36,808 nt of DNA, taken from assembly GCA_947176295.1 (NCBI GenBank), contig CAMWQB010000012.1:1-36808 (forward strand). Direction: 5' to 3'. The stretch comes from an uncultured Porphyromonadaceae bacterium (GTDB lineage: Bacteria > Bacteroidota > Bacteroidia > Bacteroidales > Muribaculaceae). The notes beneath the pieces are model-generated. The model ran no database searches, was not told the DNA's origin, and worked only from the letters and a program-made list of their open reading frames with translations. The translations under genes were made by a program, and so were the position numbers. Numbering within the stretch: position 1 is the stretch's first letter; each line of letters begins with the position of its first letter. Below, piece after piece: positions 16,401-24,565 of this stretch.

Positions 16401-16943
16401 CTCGTAGTAGTTCAGGCTGTAGTGGGAATAGAAGGTTGGATAATCTGCCGAGGTCGACGTTATCTTGTAGGCCGTGGTCTCTATTTTTTTCTGCGGCTGC
16501 GAATCCGTCAGGAAGTAGTAGCCCTTGCGGTCGTAGTAGTTGCGAGTCATCAGCCACGACTCATTGTGGATCGGCGACAGCTTTGCATCGCTCTCCCCGT
16601 AGAAGAGCACGCGCCCGTCTTCCGTATGGAGGCACGCCGTTTGCGGAAGGTCGTCTACATGTGTCGTCGTAAAGGTACCCCCGGTGTCCACAAGGGGGCT
16701 GTAGCCGAAGACTGTTACCTTCGTCGGGTCGTCGAAGCCCCACGAGCGCAGCTCGTCGTAGCTCACCTGGAAGATGCCTTCGCCTTCAACGGAAATTTTC
16801 ACCCAGTGGCCTTTCGAGAGTATCGACTCCGATTTGTAGTAGCTCAGAGGGTATGCCTCGGCCGTCGGAGAGGTGCCCGCAAGGGCAAGGACCACTCCCG
16901 CAACGGAAGCCGATAGTGTGTTCTTCAGTTTGAATGATGCCAT
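13428..16943 (-). CDS. PorU-like C25 cysteine peptidase, divergent paralog
   Basis: A 1171-residue exported protein of the gingipain (C25) family, PorU branch. The signal peptide is about residues 1-30. The N-terminal part (31-420) is beta-rich. The peptidase core follows, with VFNEFSSG (464-471), His665 in GYSGHGG and Cys698 in HFSSCDLF as the probable catalytic dyad. Ig-like regions and a FlgD-like C-terminal domain (VWNLKDNSGAPVADGIYRAKA) end it. PorU removes the C-terminal signal of type IX cargo and attaches A-LPS. Compared with the canonical features of the paralog at 18373-21834, the region around the dyad is altered (GHGGPTGVSG, SSCDLFCFD). It lies upstream of porV, which argues for a role in secretion. 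Confidence 0.85.
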   Translation of the reverse strand: MASFKLKNTLSASVAGVVLALAGTSPTAEAYPLSYYKSESILSKGHWVKISVEGEGIFQVSYDELRSWGFDDPTKVTVFGYSPLVDTGGTFTTTHVDDLPQTACLHTEDGRVLFYGESDAKLSPIHNESWLMTRNYYDRKGYYFLTDSQPQKKIETTAYKITSTSADYPTFYSHYSLNYYENEAQNPMKAGVYYHDKALSPGESREITFRIKDFDPSDRNNVKMDDAYFTYYFYMNSPQAEALESEVTGNVKVTYSQDGKCNSNTNANWRYSAIANGQKRFRKPDGSADALQDEDVTLKLTLPSGTKSTYAAIDRVYLCYPRKSRLGDERQLIMHYYAAKELQRVQVRDTPLDAVVWNVDNPFNITSYEVRRNDNIEEGRLTVSFPHYYSQQTKPCRMVVFSPSATHAAVSYCGDVANTNIHGTATPEMAIITTASLANEARALAAIHEKYQGIRVGVFVQDDVFNEFSSGARTPMAYRRMAKMFYDRESDVFKYLLLYGSGSWDNRGIVIEPEDRLLTFQVEIAEHARDLHRCYTSDQYFGMLQDTYNPAQIHYTESNITVGRLNLPTPQQAQSANSKIEAFMQNPPSPAEYLRMVVSSDQGDSNAHYQQGEEAAAELEKTMPGATVTRAHAVDYPITGGVSEAHTVIMDGFRRGQGFFGYSGHGGPTGVSGVGILGMAQTGRELYDTPVFAHFSSCDLFCFDRSSSLMDAMMSLSRGGIIGGVGASRSVYLEYNQPLYLAVCRHYANATPGMTYGEIFRKARNEVVTAPGASAASVTNTLCYNYLGDPAVPMPVPAYELVIETIDGNPYDASQKMSISPLSPIKIAGHIVRKDGKSGAGFSGSGLVEVYETPRKGNEMSVSNPDYKAGNGQPQTLKVRSKLDHQTLGEAPFEVEGGRFEAEIVLPDLVNYGDLNRMVLTATNPTTGDMAATTATNLYLAEPGEDFESSLNPEAPEILSMYIDRPDFGHGDLTGPAFTLYAVVRIPDSGLNMANNGLTTTGRLTLDVATSYSDIYNGAEYTDGGTVILSRKFEGLSDGRHTLKLSLQSNLGSTGEAELDFYVLSSDLKGELTCKDAGATEDETDGSAPVRTEASFDMTHNGESTPACRLLIFDSLGHTVFSADGVSFPYVWNLKDNSGAPVADGIYRAKAMLSSGNLFGSSEQVEFMVLK

Positions 16944-17070
16944 GTGTCTGTGATTGGTATGTCTTCTAAGAAGGAGTAAGTGTTTGTGTTGTGAGTGTGA
17001 TGATTGGAGAGTGAGGTATCTCGTTTGCGGCGCCCGGCGGCCTTGTTTATACCGCTCGCCGCTGATTGGT

Positions 17071-17634
17071 TCATTTCATTCGCAGATGCAGCTGCGGACC
17101 CGGGCTCAGCTCTGCCCGGAGTTCTGTGTCGGGCTCGAGAGCTATACTCTCCGACCCCAGGCCGCTCAGAGCCACAAGATCGCCCGTCTTGAAGGTGCAG
17201 TAGCGCGACAGCTCATGCACTGCTTCCTCAAAGCTTCGCCGCAGACCTTCGAAGCGGTATTGTCGGCGCCCTTCGCTGCTTTCTATTGTCAGCACGGAAG
17301 CCTCGTCGCTCAACGCCTCGCTGTCCGTCCCTTCGCCCGGAGCTATCGAGCGGTCCAGCAGCCCCACGACCCCGGAGGGCAGCATTTCGGCCTTCAGAGG
17401 GCTCACCACTGCCGCAAGAAGCATGGTGTCGAAGTAGCGGCCGGCAGATTTCCGCGGTATGTTCGTGCCCAGGCGCGAGATTCGCACCGCCGGACATATC
17501 TCGCCGATCCATTGCCCCAAATGGTCGGCCACAAAAAGTGGCTCCCCGGTGCGTAGTAGCGTCGAGTCTGTGGCAACGCGCACGCTCTTTATGCCGCCGC
17601 AGTCTTCGTGCATTCTTACTACTATCGCTTTCAT
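17071..17634 (-). CDS. Degenerate fumarylacetoacetate hydrolase-fold protein
   Basis: A 187-residue protein resembling the small FAH-family proteins of Bacteroidetes. Recognisable parts are EPLFVADH, RISRLGTNIPRKSAGRYFDTMLLAAVVSP (about 45-80) and SRYCTFKTGDLVALSG near the C-terminus, which match the family's ISKLGKNI, RYYDE and F-TLKTGDLLFTGTP. In active members the metal is bound by an E-x-E motif and a later Asp; here the second Glu position reads Cys (EIC) and no Asp follows RYFDTMLLAAVV in the expected place, so hydrolase activity is doubtful. The start at 17634 overlaps the rex stop codon by 1 nt (TGATG). Assignment rests on remembered family patterns. Confidence 0.7.
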   Translation of the reverse strand: MKAIVVRMHEDCGGIKSVRVATDSTLLRTGEPLFVADHLGQWIGEICPAVRISRLGTNIPRKSAGRYFDTMLLAAVVSPLKAEMLPSGVVGLLDRSIAPGEGTDSEALSDEASVLTIESSEGRRQYRFEGLRRSFEEAVHELSRYCTFKTGDLVALSGLGSESIALEPDTELRAELSPGPQLHLRMK

Positions 17635-18326
17635 CAGTCCGCTTGGCTGTGGGCCATGGTGGCCAGACGGTTGTACATCAGTGCAAGGTGCGAGTAGATC
17701 GACGTATTGGCCACCACGGTATTGTCCGAGCAAACCCGGATTCGCCGAGGCGTGAAGTTCCACAGACCTCGCACGCCGGCCGCCACGAGCTCATCAGCCA
17801 CGTCCTGCGCAGCATCGAAAGGCACAGTCAGGATGCCGACGCTCACTCCGAGTTTCTTCACGAGCGTCGGAAGCTCTTCAGGCGATACAACGGGAATGCC
17901 GCAAACGGTGCTTCCCTGAAGCTCGGGATTGATGTCCACCCCCGCAACCACGTTCAGCCCGTAGCGCTGCAGACCCTGGTCGCTCATAAGCGCTCCTCCG
18001 AGGGAGCCAACGCCTGCCACCACCGCATTGTGCCGGAGATCGAAGCCCAGAAAGTCTCGGAGCTTCCGCTCGAGGGCCGCCACTTCATAGCCTATGCGCG
18101 TTTTCCCGCGAAGGTTCAGGAAGTAGAGGTCCTTGGCTATCTGAGAGGCATCCACATTCAGCTCCCGCGCTATCTGTGTCGACGACACGTGGCTCACCTT
18201 TCGGGCCTTCAGCGTCGACAGATAGGCCAGATACCACGGAAGACGACGCAACGTGGGCTCGGGAAGAATCACGCTCTCTCCTCCCGACGCCACTTCGCTT
18301 ATGCCGTGTTTACCCGTCTGTGCCAT
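17634..18326 (-). CDS. rex: Redox-sensing transcriptional repressor Rex
   Basis: A 230-residue repressor that binds DNA when the NADH/NAD+ ratio is low and lets go on binding NADH. The winged helix covers about residues 22-85 (PTLRRLPWYLAYL, then VSSTQIARELNVDASQIAKDL), and the Rossmann domain begins with VVAGVGSLGGAL (102-113), followed by GVDINPE and the C-terminal swapped helix (VVANTSIYSHLALMYNRLA). The start at ATG 18326 is preferred over an upstream TTG, because a promoter box lies across that TTG. It is co-translated with the FAH-like gene. Confidence 0.94.
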   Translation of the reverse strand: MAQTGKHGISEVASGGESVILPEPTLRRLPWYLAYLSTLKARKVSHVSSTQIARELNVDASQIAKDLYFLNLRGKTRIGYEVAALERKLRDFLGFDLRHNAVVAGVGSLGGALMSDQGLQRYGLNVVAGVDINPELQGSTVCGIPVVSPEELPTLVKKLGVSVGILTVPFDAAQDVADELVAAGVRGLWNFTPRRIRVCSDNTVVANTSIYSHLALMYNRLATMAHSQAD

Positions 18327-18338
18327 TTTTTCAACTTG

Positions 18339-18370
18339 CAAATATACAAATTATTTTCCGAATAGACAAG
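18339..18370 (-). promoter_or_regulatory. Promoter of rex
   Basis: On the minus strand CTTG (18367-18370), 20 nt, TATATTTG (18339-18346). The start codon is 12 nt after the box, so the leader should be only about 5-8 nt. The promoter lies just after the stop codon of the upstream porU gene. Confidence 0.65.
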
Positions 18371-18372
18371 AT

Positions 18373-21300
18373 TTATTCCGCAGTTACGGCTATGCGCCGC
18401 GAAGCCGTTTCATACGTCTCGCCATCGGCCTGTATCGTCGCACGATACACGTAGATACCGCGCTCTACACGGCGCCCTGAGTAGTCGCAGAGATTCCAGC
18501 TTACAGGCACCGACTCAAACATATCGCTTGGTCCCTGTGCCGCCCCGGTCCACACCGGCTTGCCCATCAGGTTGTAAACCGTTATCGTTACCGTGGCCAT
18601 GGATTCGGGCCGGTCGTGGCTGACGTAGAAGTTTGCAACGGTCGACGCCGGATTCGTGTCGGTGTAAACGTCGTATATCACAGGAGCTTTTTCGTTGTCC
18701 ACAAAGAACTTGATGCTCCGCACGGCGCGATTGCCCGACGTGTCCCAAACTTCCATCTCCAGCGTGTGCGCTCCCTGGGCCAGGTTGTCCATCGTGTAGA
18801 CGATGCGACCGCCGATGCGCCCGTCTTCAAAGGGCGTATAGCCCGTATAGAGCTGGCTGTAGACCGTCCGCCCGTCGAGCACGGCTCTCATCTGCCGCCC
18901 AAGGCCCGTGGTCGAGATGTTGATGCCCACGTTGTCGCTCACCTCCGCGATGATTACCGGAGAGGGATTCACTACCGACCCGTCCGTGAAACTTCCGTGG
19001 TTCAGCACAAGGGTCTCGATGCGCGGAGCCTCCGTGTCGGGCGTCTCGCTCGCAGTCTCGCCGAAAACGTAGAGTTTGCGGAAGAGCCCGGCTGCCTCGG
19101 TCTTGCGCGAGGTGTTTGCCTCGGCCGTGCTGCTCACCGCATAGAGCGAGAGCGTGGCCGGACGATAGTTCTGCCCCACAACCTCAGGCATGGCCACATG
19201 CAGTTCAAATGTCCCGTTTTCAACCTTGGTAGCGCCTCCGGTCAGGAGCGAGCCGTAGTCCTCATACAGGCATTCCTTGCCGTCGCCCCATCCATAGGTC
19301 GTTACGGAACGCTCTGCGTCGTAGAGCTCTGCAAGAAGGCTGCCGTTGAAGTCCGTCAGCGTCTCGCCCGTCAGCGGGTCCGTGATGCGGCCGGTCAGCG
19401 TGTAGCTGCCCCCGGCACCAAGCACGAGGTCTGTCCCGTCCTCAGGAAGGTCGATATCCACCACATTGTCCGGGATGGCGAGTTGAAGCGCCGGATCGCC
19501 CATGAACACATAGCGGAGCCTGTTGGAATTGTCCACTCGCTCGCCGTGCGAATTGCGGATGTCGTTTTTGGCCCGGCGATATATTTCGCCCGGCGTGAGG
19601 AAGTGGCCCTTGGCGTCGCGTTGGGCCAGTGCGCGGCCCATAGCTGCCGAGAGCATACCGTTGTCCGAGATATACACCGGGCGCACAGCGCTTATCGCGC
19701 CGATGCTCCCGCCGTGGCGTTCGAGGAATATAAGCTCGCCGCCGCTCACGGAGTTCGAGTCCCAGCGGAGGAAATCGCACGTCGCCGTGTAGAGGAAAGG
19801 CCAGTGCCGCAGATACATGTTGTTCATGTCCGTGAAGGTCAGCAGCCCGTTGCCCGTCCACGATGTCGTGTTTGCGTGGCCTATGAAGTTCCACCAAACC
19901 ACACCTTCCTCCAGGTAGCGGAAAAGGTCCTTGCGCGCGTCGGGATAGTTCGTGCCGACGCGCCCGTATGCGTCAAGATATATTTTCCTGAGGAAATGTT
20001 GCTGGCCCTCGGTTGCTTCGATGCCCGCGAGGAAGGCCTCGGTCTGTTGCAGATGGATGCCGCTGTCCTCATCGTCGGCAGTGAAAAGAAAACGGTGTTT
20101 CCATAGCCCCGTCCGTGCCTTCGTGCTGTATTCTATGATTTTATCCACCACCGACGAAGCTTGCGTGGCCGACGTGATGGGGATGCGGCCCACCGCTACG
20201 CTCAGGTAGTCAAGGCCAAGCCGGGTGCCCGTGCCATCTTCAAGCATGGCAATGAAGTCGTCGGTCGTGAAGCCTTCCGTGTCCGACAGCGACGAGCGGT
20301 TCTCCCGTGGCATCCACATCGGAAGGGTGGGGTAGTCGGCCGTGGCCATCGACGTAGTCAGGTGCCGGGGGTCGTAAGTCGGGCGCGAGAAAAGCATCAC
20401 ATAGCGCAGCGGTGCTTCCGCATTCGCCGCCTTCGAGCGGTCGTAGAGCATCTTGAGATACTTCCTTATGCCGGAAGGATCGGGCGCTCCCGACGAGAAC
20501 TCGTTGTAGATTTCCTCGGGGTCGGTGATTACCACGCTCATTCCCTCCGAGCTATGATGCTTCGCCAGGCGCTCGGCTGCCTGGCGGTACGACCCGGGGG
20601 CAATTATCACCATCTCCGGATACACCGCCATAGGCGCATGCAGGTTTTGCGGCTGCACGCGCTTGAAGTTGCTTGGCTCAGGAAGAGCTGCATCGGGTTT
20701 CCACGCCGCATAGTCGCGCATGCCGTTGTAGGGCGTCGACCATTGCAGCCCTCCGTTTCCGCTCACGGCGCCCAAGGTTCGGATTTTTGTCGGGTCCGTT
20801 ACGTCCCACACCCGCGTATCCGTTGTGCCGTCGGCAAGGATGGCGCCCGTGCCGGAAACGCTGAACCTCAGGTATCCTTCCTTCGGAAGACGCAGATTCC
20901 GTTCGTAGTTCACCGAGAGGTAGTTCAGGTTGGCCGACTTTACCGATGTCCCGTTCAGAAGCCGGACGCCCACCGTCAGCTTCTTTCCCGAAGGAAGAGC
21001 ATATGTGTGGCGCGTTATGTTTTCAACTCCGTGATAGTGCTGGCTGTTGGTGGAGGTGCCCAGTGCATCGCTGCTCGCGCTCGCAAGCGTCGTGCCGTTG
21101 ATGGTGAATTGCAGGCGCGGCCCCGGTGTCAGCGACTTGGCCACGAAGGAGCATTCGAGCCAGCCCCCGGGCGCAGCTTCCGAATCAGTTGCCGGGTCGA
21201 TAAGCGTGAAGTCGAAGCTCCGCGATGTATTCGTCCGATAATCTTCGCCCACAAGAAGCGGGCCCGCTTCTCCGGGCGATACGAGATCCTTTTCGTGGTG

Positions 21301-21834
21301 TGCACGTTCCATGAAGGTCGTGGCCGCACGGTTCCCCGGCTCACCCGTGCCTATCTTTTCAGCCTTGGCTCGCTCGCTCCCCTCAGGGCCCTCGCTCAGG
21401 AAGTAGTAGCTCCATTCTGTATATGGGTTCACCTCATACCGGTAGAAGTCGCCTTGCGACTGCACCCAGCGCCCGCTCCCCGTGGCATAGAACACCAGTC
21501 CGCGACCCTCCACATACTCCGAGTAGACTTCCGGAAGGTCGTCCGTATAGTTCTCGAGCGTCAGGGCATCGGCAATCCTGCGTCCGCCATAGCCGAATAC
21601 ACGCACCTTCGACGGGTTCGTGAAGCCAAGCGTGCGCAGACGCGCCGGAGTGATGATATACAACCCCTCGTCCTCAACGCCCACGCGCACCACCGGCGAG
21701 CCTCCAGCAAGGAGCGAACGCTCCGTGTAGGTGCTCAGCTCAAAAGCCCTCAGGGACGGCGCACACGCTATCGTTAAGGCACAGAGCAGGAAAATGGGTA
21801 ACAATCGATATATTTTCTTTGTCCTAATATGCAT
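18373..21834 (-). CDS. porU: Type IX secretion sortase PorU (C25 peptidase)
   Basis: A 1153-residue exported C25-family peptidase. The signal peptide is about residues 1-30. Features close to canonical PorU are IYNEFSSGAPDPSGIRKYLKMLYDR (442-466), WWNFIGHANTTSW with catalytic His653, TATCDFLRWD with catalytic Cys686, then SVSGGEL, VYISDN and the helix GEIYRRAKND. The C-terminus is a FlgD-like domain (FYVSHDRPESMATVTITVYNLMGKPVW, VSWNLCDYSGRRVERGIYVYRA). It should cleave the C-terminal signal of secreted cargo and link it to A-LPS at the cell surface. It is separated from porV by rex, the FAH-like gene and a paralog. Confidence 0.88.
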   Translation of the reverse strand: MHIRTKKIYRLLPIFLLCALTIACAPSLRAFELSTYTERSLLAGGSPVVRVGVEDEGLYIITPARLRTLGFTNPSKVRVFGYGGRRIADALTLENYTDDLPEVYSEYVEGRGLVFYATGSGRWVQSQGDFYRYEVNPYTEWSYYFLSEGPEGSERAKAEKIGTGEPGNRAATTFMERAHHEKDLVSPGEAGPLLVGEDYRTNTSRSFDFTLIDPATDSEAAPGGWLECSFVAKSLTPGPRLQFTINGTTLASASSDALGTSTNSQHYHGVENITRHTYALPSGKKLTVGVRLLNGTSVKSANLNYLSVNYERNLRLPKEGYLRFSVSGTGAILADGTTDTRVWDVTDPTKIRTLGAVSGNGGLQWSTPYNGMRDYAAWKPDAALPEPSNFKRVQPQNLHAPMAVYPEMVIIAPGSYRQAAERLAKHHSSEGMSVVITDPEEIYNEFSSGAPDPSGIRKYLKMLYDRSKAANAEAPLRYVMLFSRPTYDPRHLTTSMATADYPTLPMWMPRENRSSLSDTEGFTTDDFIAMLEDGTGTRLGLDYLSVAVGRIPITSATQASSVVDKIIEYSTKARTGLWKHRFLFTADDEDSGIHLQQTEAFLAGIEATEGQQHFLRKIYLDAYGRVGTNYPDARKDLFRYLEEGVVWWNFIGHANTTSWTGNGLLTFTDMNNMYLRHWPFLYTATCDFLRWDSNSVSGGELIFLERHGGSIGAISAVRPVYISDNGMLSAAMGRALAQRDAKGHFLTPGEIYRRAKNDIRNSHGERVDNSNRLRYVFMGDPALQLAIPDNVVDIDLPEDGTDLVLGAGGSYTLTGRITDPLTGETLTDFNGSLLAELYDAERSVTTYGWGDGKECLYEDYGSLLTGGATKVENGTFELHVAMPEVVGQNYRPATLSLYAVSSTAEANTSRKTEAAGLFRKLYVFGETASETPDTEAPRIETLVLNHGSFTDGSVVNPSPVIIAEVSDNVGINISTTGLGRQMRAVLDGRTVYSQLYTGYTPFEDGRIGGRIVYTMDNLAQGAHTLEMEVWDTSGNRAVRSIKFFVDNEKAPVIYDVYTDTNPASTVANFYVSHDRPESMATVTITVYNLMGKPVWTGAAQGPSDMFESVPVSWNLCDYSGRRVERGIYVYRATIQADGETYETASRRIAVTAE

Positions 21835-21882
21835 ATCTTGATAGTTTTGCTGATAGATATAACGGACTTTCAGCCCCTATTA

Positions 21883-21914
21883 TTGTGTTTCGACAAGTTT
21901 TTTGTGTACCTTTG
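21883..21914 (+). promoter_or_regulatory. Promoter of the dGTPase operon
   Basis: TTG (21883-21885), 21 nt, then TACCTTTG (21907-21914), a full -7 match. The candidate start codons lie 6 and 15 nt downstream. Confidence 0.7.
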
Positions 21915-21920
21915 CAGTCT

Positions 21921-23270
21921 ATGGAAAAAATGAACTGGCATCGCCTCGTCAACGACAAGAGATTCGGCCTCGAAAACTACCACGACCCGAAGAAAAATCT
22001 TACTCGCACCGACTTCCGGCGCGACTACGACAGACTCGTATTCTCCTCTCCCTTCCGTCGTCTCCAGAACAAGACGCAGGTATTTCCTCTCCCGGGAAGC
22101 ATTTTTGTCCACAACCGCCTCACTCATTCCCTCGAAGTCTCGTGCGTCGGCAAAAGCATAGCCGAGCTCGTGGCCGTTGGCCTCAGGGAGAAATACGACG
22201 GCGCCCCGGAAGGAACCGAACATTTCGACCACCTCGGCGACATTGCCGCAGCAGCATGCCTGGCCCACGACCTTGGAAACCCGCCATTCGGACACAGCGG
22301 CGAGACGGCCATCGGACGTTTCTTCAGCGAAGGCGCCGGCCAGGAGCTCCGCTCAAGCCTCTCCCCCGAAGAGTGGTCCGACCTTATCAACTTCGAAGGA
22401 AATGCAAATGCTTTCCGCGTCCTCACCCATCAGTTCAAGGGGCGGCGCGAAGGAGGCTTCGCAATGACCTATTCCACCCTCGCCTCGATCGTGAAATATC
22501 CCTACGAGAGCTCCCTCGCCGGCGACAAAGGCAAGTTCGGTTTCTTCATCAGCGAGCGCGAAAGCTATCTCCGCATGGCCTCCGAGCTCGGAATCCTGCG
22601 CCTTTCAGCGCCGGGCGAGCCGCTTCGCTTCGCCCGCCATCCGCTGGTCTACATCGTCGAAGCTGCCGACGACATCTGCTATGAAGTCATGGATATCGAA
22701 GACGCCCACAAGCTCAAGATTCTTTCCACCGACCAGGTTATCTCCGCCTTCATGGCTTTCTTTCCGGAATCGGAGCATTCCCGTATGAACTCCATCATGG
22801 ACTCCGTCGACGACCCCAACGAAAAAATAGCCTACCTCCGCTCTTGCGTCGTCGGTCGCCTCGTCGAGCGTTGTTCCGCCGCCTTCCTCACCAACGAGGA
22901 AAGCATCCTCAGCGGCTCCTTCAGCGGCTCCCTTCTCAGCCACATCCCCGAACTCGAGCGGAAAGCATATCAGCAGTGCACGTCAATCTCTTGGGCGAAA
23001 ATATACCGCGCCGCCGAAGTCGTCGATGTCGAACTCGCAGGTAACAGAATCATCACATTCCTCCTCGAAAAGCTCATCGAAGCCGTCATCCACCCCGAGC
23101 TGTATTATTCCCGCCTCTTGCTCGCCAAATTTCCCGAGCAGTACGACGTCCATTCCCCATCCCTCTACGGCAAGATTCAGGCCGTCCTCGACCACGTCTC
23201 CGCCATGACCGACGTATACGCCCTCGATCTCTATCGCAAACTTAAAGGCCTCTCCCTCCCGGCTGTATGA
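21921..23270 (+). CDS. dgt: dGTP triphosphohydrolase
   Basis: A 449-residue HD-superfamily enzyme that splits dGTP to deoxyguanosine and triphosphate. The metal site is built from His69 in HNRLTHSLEV, His116-Asp117 in AACLAHDLGNPPFGHSGE and a later Asp in EAADDICYEVMDIEDA. The frame is open upstream, but the -7 box at 21907-21914 excludes earlier starts; ATG 21921 (MEKMNW) is used and ATG 21930 (MNWHRL) is also possible and resembles homologs. It overlaps the next gene by 4 nt (ATGA at 23267-23270). Confidence 0.93.
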   Translation: MEKMNWHRLVNDKRFGLENYHDPKKNLTRTDFRRDYDRLVFSSPFRRLQNKTQVFPLPGSIFVHNRLTHSLEVSCVGKSIAELVAVGLREKYDGAPEGTEHFDHLGDIAAAACLAHDLGNPPFGHSGETAIGRFFSEGAGQELRSSLSPEEWSDLINFEGNANAFRVLTHQFKGRREGGFAMTYSTLASIVKYPYESSLAGDKGKFGFFISERESYLRMASELGILRLSAPGEPLRFARHPLVYIVEAADDICYEVMDIEDAHKLKILSTDQVISAFMAFFPESEHSRMNSIMDSVDDPNEKIAYLRSCVVGRLVERCSAAFLTNEESILSGSFSGSLLSHIPELERKAYQQCTSISWAKIYRAAEVVDVELAGNRIITFLLEKLIEAVIHPELYYSRLLLAKFPEQYDVHSPSLYGKIQAVLDHVSAMTDVYALDLYRKLKGLSLPAV

Positions 23271-24562
23271 ATATCCTCATGAACCCTAATCGTCTTCTCC
23301 CGATTCTTTGCGCACTCATTCTCGCAGTGCTCGCCTCCGCGCCGGCCCTCGCCCGCGAATACACTCCTCAGGAAGTCCCCAACGTCCAGCTCGCCGACTC
23401 CGGCGCATACGTCGCCGACCCCGACGGCATCCTCCATGAATCCACCATAGCCCGCCTCAACGACATGGCTTCTGAAATAAGATCCATATCCACAGCGGAG
23501 CCCTATATCGCCGTCATAGGCTCCACCGGCGGTCGCGACATCGACGACTTCGCCACGGAGCTCTTCGGCGAGCTCGGGCTCGGAAAAGCCGACAAAGATA
23601 ATGGAATCCTCATTGTTGTAGCCAAGGACGACCGTCGCGCCGCAATCCGAACAGGCTACGGCCTTGAGGGCGTCCTCCCCGACGTCGCCCTCAGCCGCAT
23701 CCTACGCCGTCAGGCATTTCCCCTCTTCAAGGAAGGGCAGTACGATCAGGGCATCATCCGCACCTTCTCGTCCATTCATTCCGTCCTTACCGACCCCGAA
23801 AATCTCGACGAAATCCGCTCGGGAATCCCCGACAACCGTCCCGGACGCAACTCCTCAGATGGCGAGGACTTCGATTTCTTCAACGTATATCTCATTCTCG
23901 CCGGGGTGCTCGCAGCGGTGATGCTTCTCTTTTTCATCGCTGTCCTCGCCGGCAACAAAGGAAAATCCGACTTCGATAAATACATGGCCTGCGAGCGCCT
24001 TCGCGCCCCTTACCTCGCCCTGTCCTTCCTGGGCCTCGGCATCCCACTCGTCGCCGCGATTCCTCTCGTCATACTCCTTCGCCGCTGGCGCGACAAACGT
24101 CGCTCATGCCCCAATTGCGGCCACGCGATGGTCAAGATCGACGAAGTCCACGACAACGATTACCTCACCCCCGCTCAGGACGCCGAGGAGCGCATCGGAA
24201 GCGTCGACTACGACGTCTGGCGCTGTTCCCAATGCGGCGAAATGGAAATCCTCCCATACGTCAATCGACGCGCCCCATTTGAAGAATGCGAGCGGTGCCA
24301 TGCTCGCACCGCCCGCTTGACAGGGTCTCATATATTACGTCAGCCAACCACCGTCGCCGAAGGCATCGGCGAACGCACATACACATGCCTCCATTGCAAT
24401 CACACTATGCGCCGCCCGTTCAAGATTGCCCGCCTCGCCCCGATGGTGATCGTCGGAGGCAGCTCCGGCAGAGGATTCGGTGGCGGCGGTGGCGGCGGTT
24501 TCAGCGGTGGCGGTTTCGGCGGTGGTTTCACCGGAGGCGGTGGCGCCTCCGGCGGTTGGTAA
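23267..24562 (+). CDS. TPM-domain membrane protein with zinc ribbons and Gly-rich tail
   Basis: A 431-residue protein. The signal peptide is about residues 1-29. A TPM (TLP18.3/Psb32/MOLO-1) domain covers about 43-178: YVADPDGILHESTIARLNDM, then DNGILIVVAKDDRRAAIRTGYGLEGVLPD. Two membrane helices follow (206-228 and 249-271). The cytoplasmic part has four Cys pairs: CPNC (281-284), CSQC (320-323), CERC (341-344) and CLHC (374-377), able to form two zinc ribbons. It ends in a Gly/Phe/Ser tail (398-431), a common ending in this family. Function unknown; TPM proteins are linked to membrane complex assembly. A start at 23279 is also possible. Confidence 0.88.
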   Translation: MNILMNPNRLLPILCALILAVLASAPALAREYTPQEVPNVQLADSGAYVADPDGILHESTIARLNDMASEIRSISTAEPYIAVIGSTGGRDIDDFATELFGELGLGKADKDNGILIVVAKDDRRAAIRTGYGLEGVLPDVALSRILRRQAFPLFKEGQYDQGIIRTFSSIHSVLTDPENLDEIRSGIPDNRPGRNSSDGEDFDFFNVYLILAGVLAAVMLLFFIAVLAGNKGKSDFDKYMACERLRAPYLALSFLGLGIPLVAAIPLVILLRRWRDKRRSCPNCGHAMVKIDEVHDNDYLTPAQDAEERIGSVDYDVWRCSQCGEMEILPYVNRRAPFEECERCHARTARLTGSHILRQPTTVAEGIGERTYTCLHCNHTMRRPFKIARLAPMVIVGGSSGRGFGGGGGGGFSGGGFGGGFTGGGGASGGW

Positions 24563-24565
24563 TAC

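Noticed and set aside
18327-18341. A TTG start adding five residues to Rex
   Set aside because: The -7 box TATATTTG covers that codon, so it would not be in the mRNA.
18616-21777. Two long plus-strand frames (18616-20106 and 20161-21777)
   Set aside because: Both are antisense shadows of porU with no signal peptide, domain or promoter.
24478-24560. A tandem GGTGGC-type DNA repeat
   Set aside because: It encodes the Gly-rich tail typical of TPM-domain proteins and needs no separate explanation.
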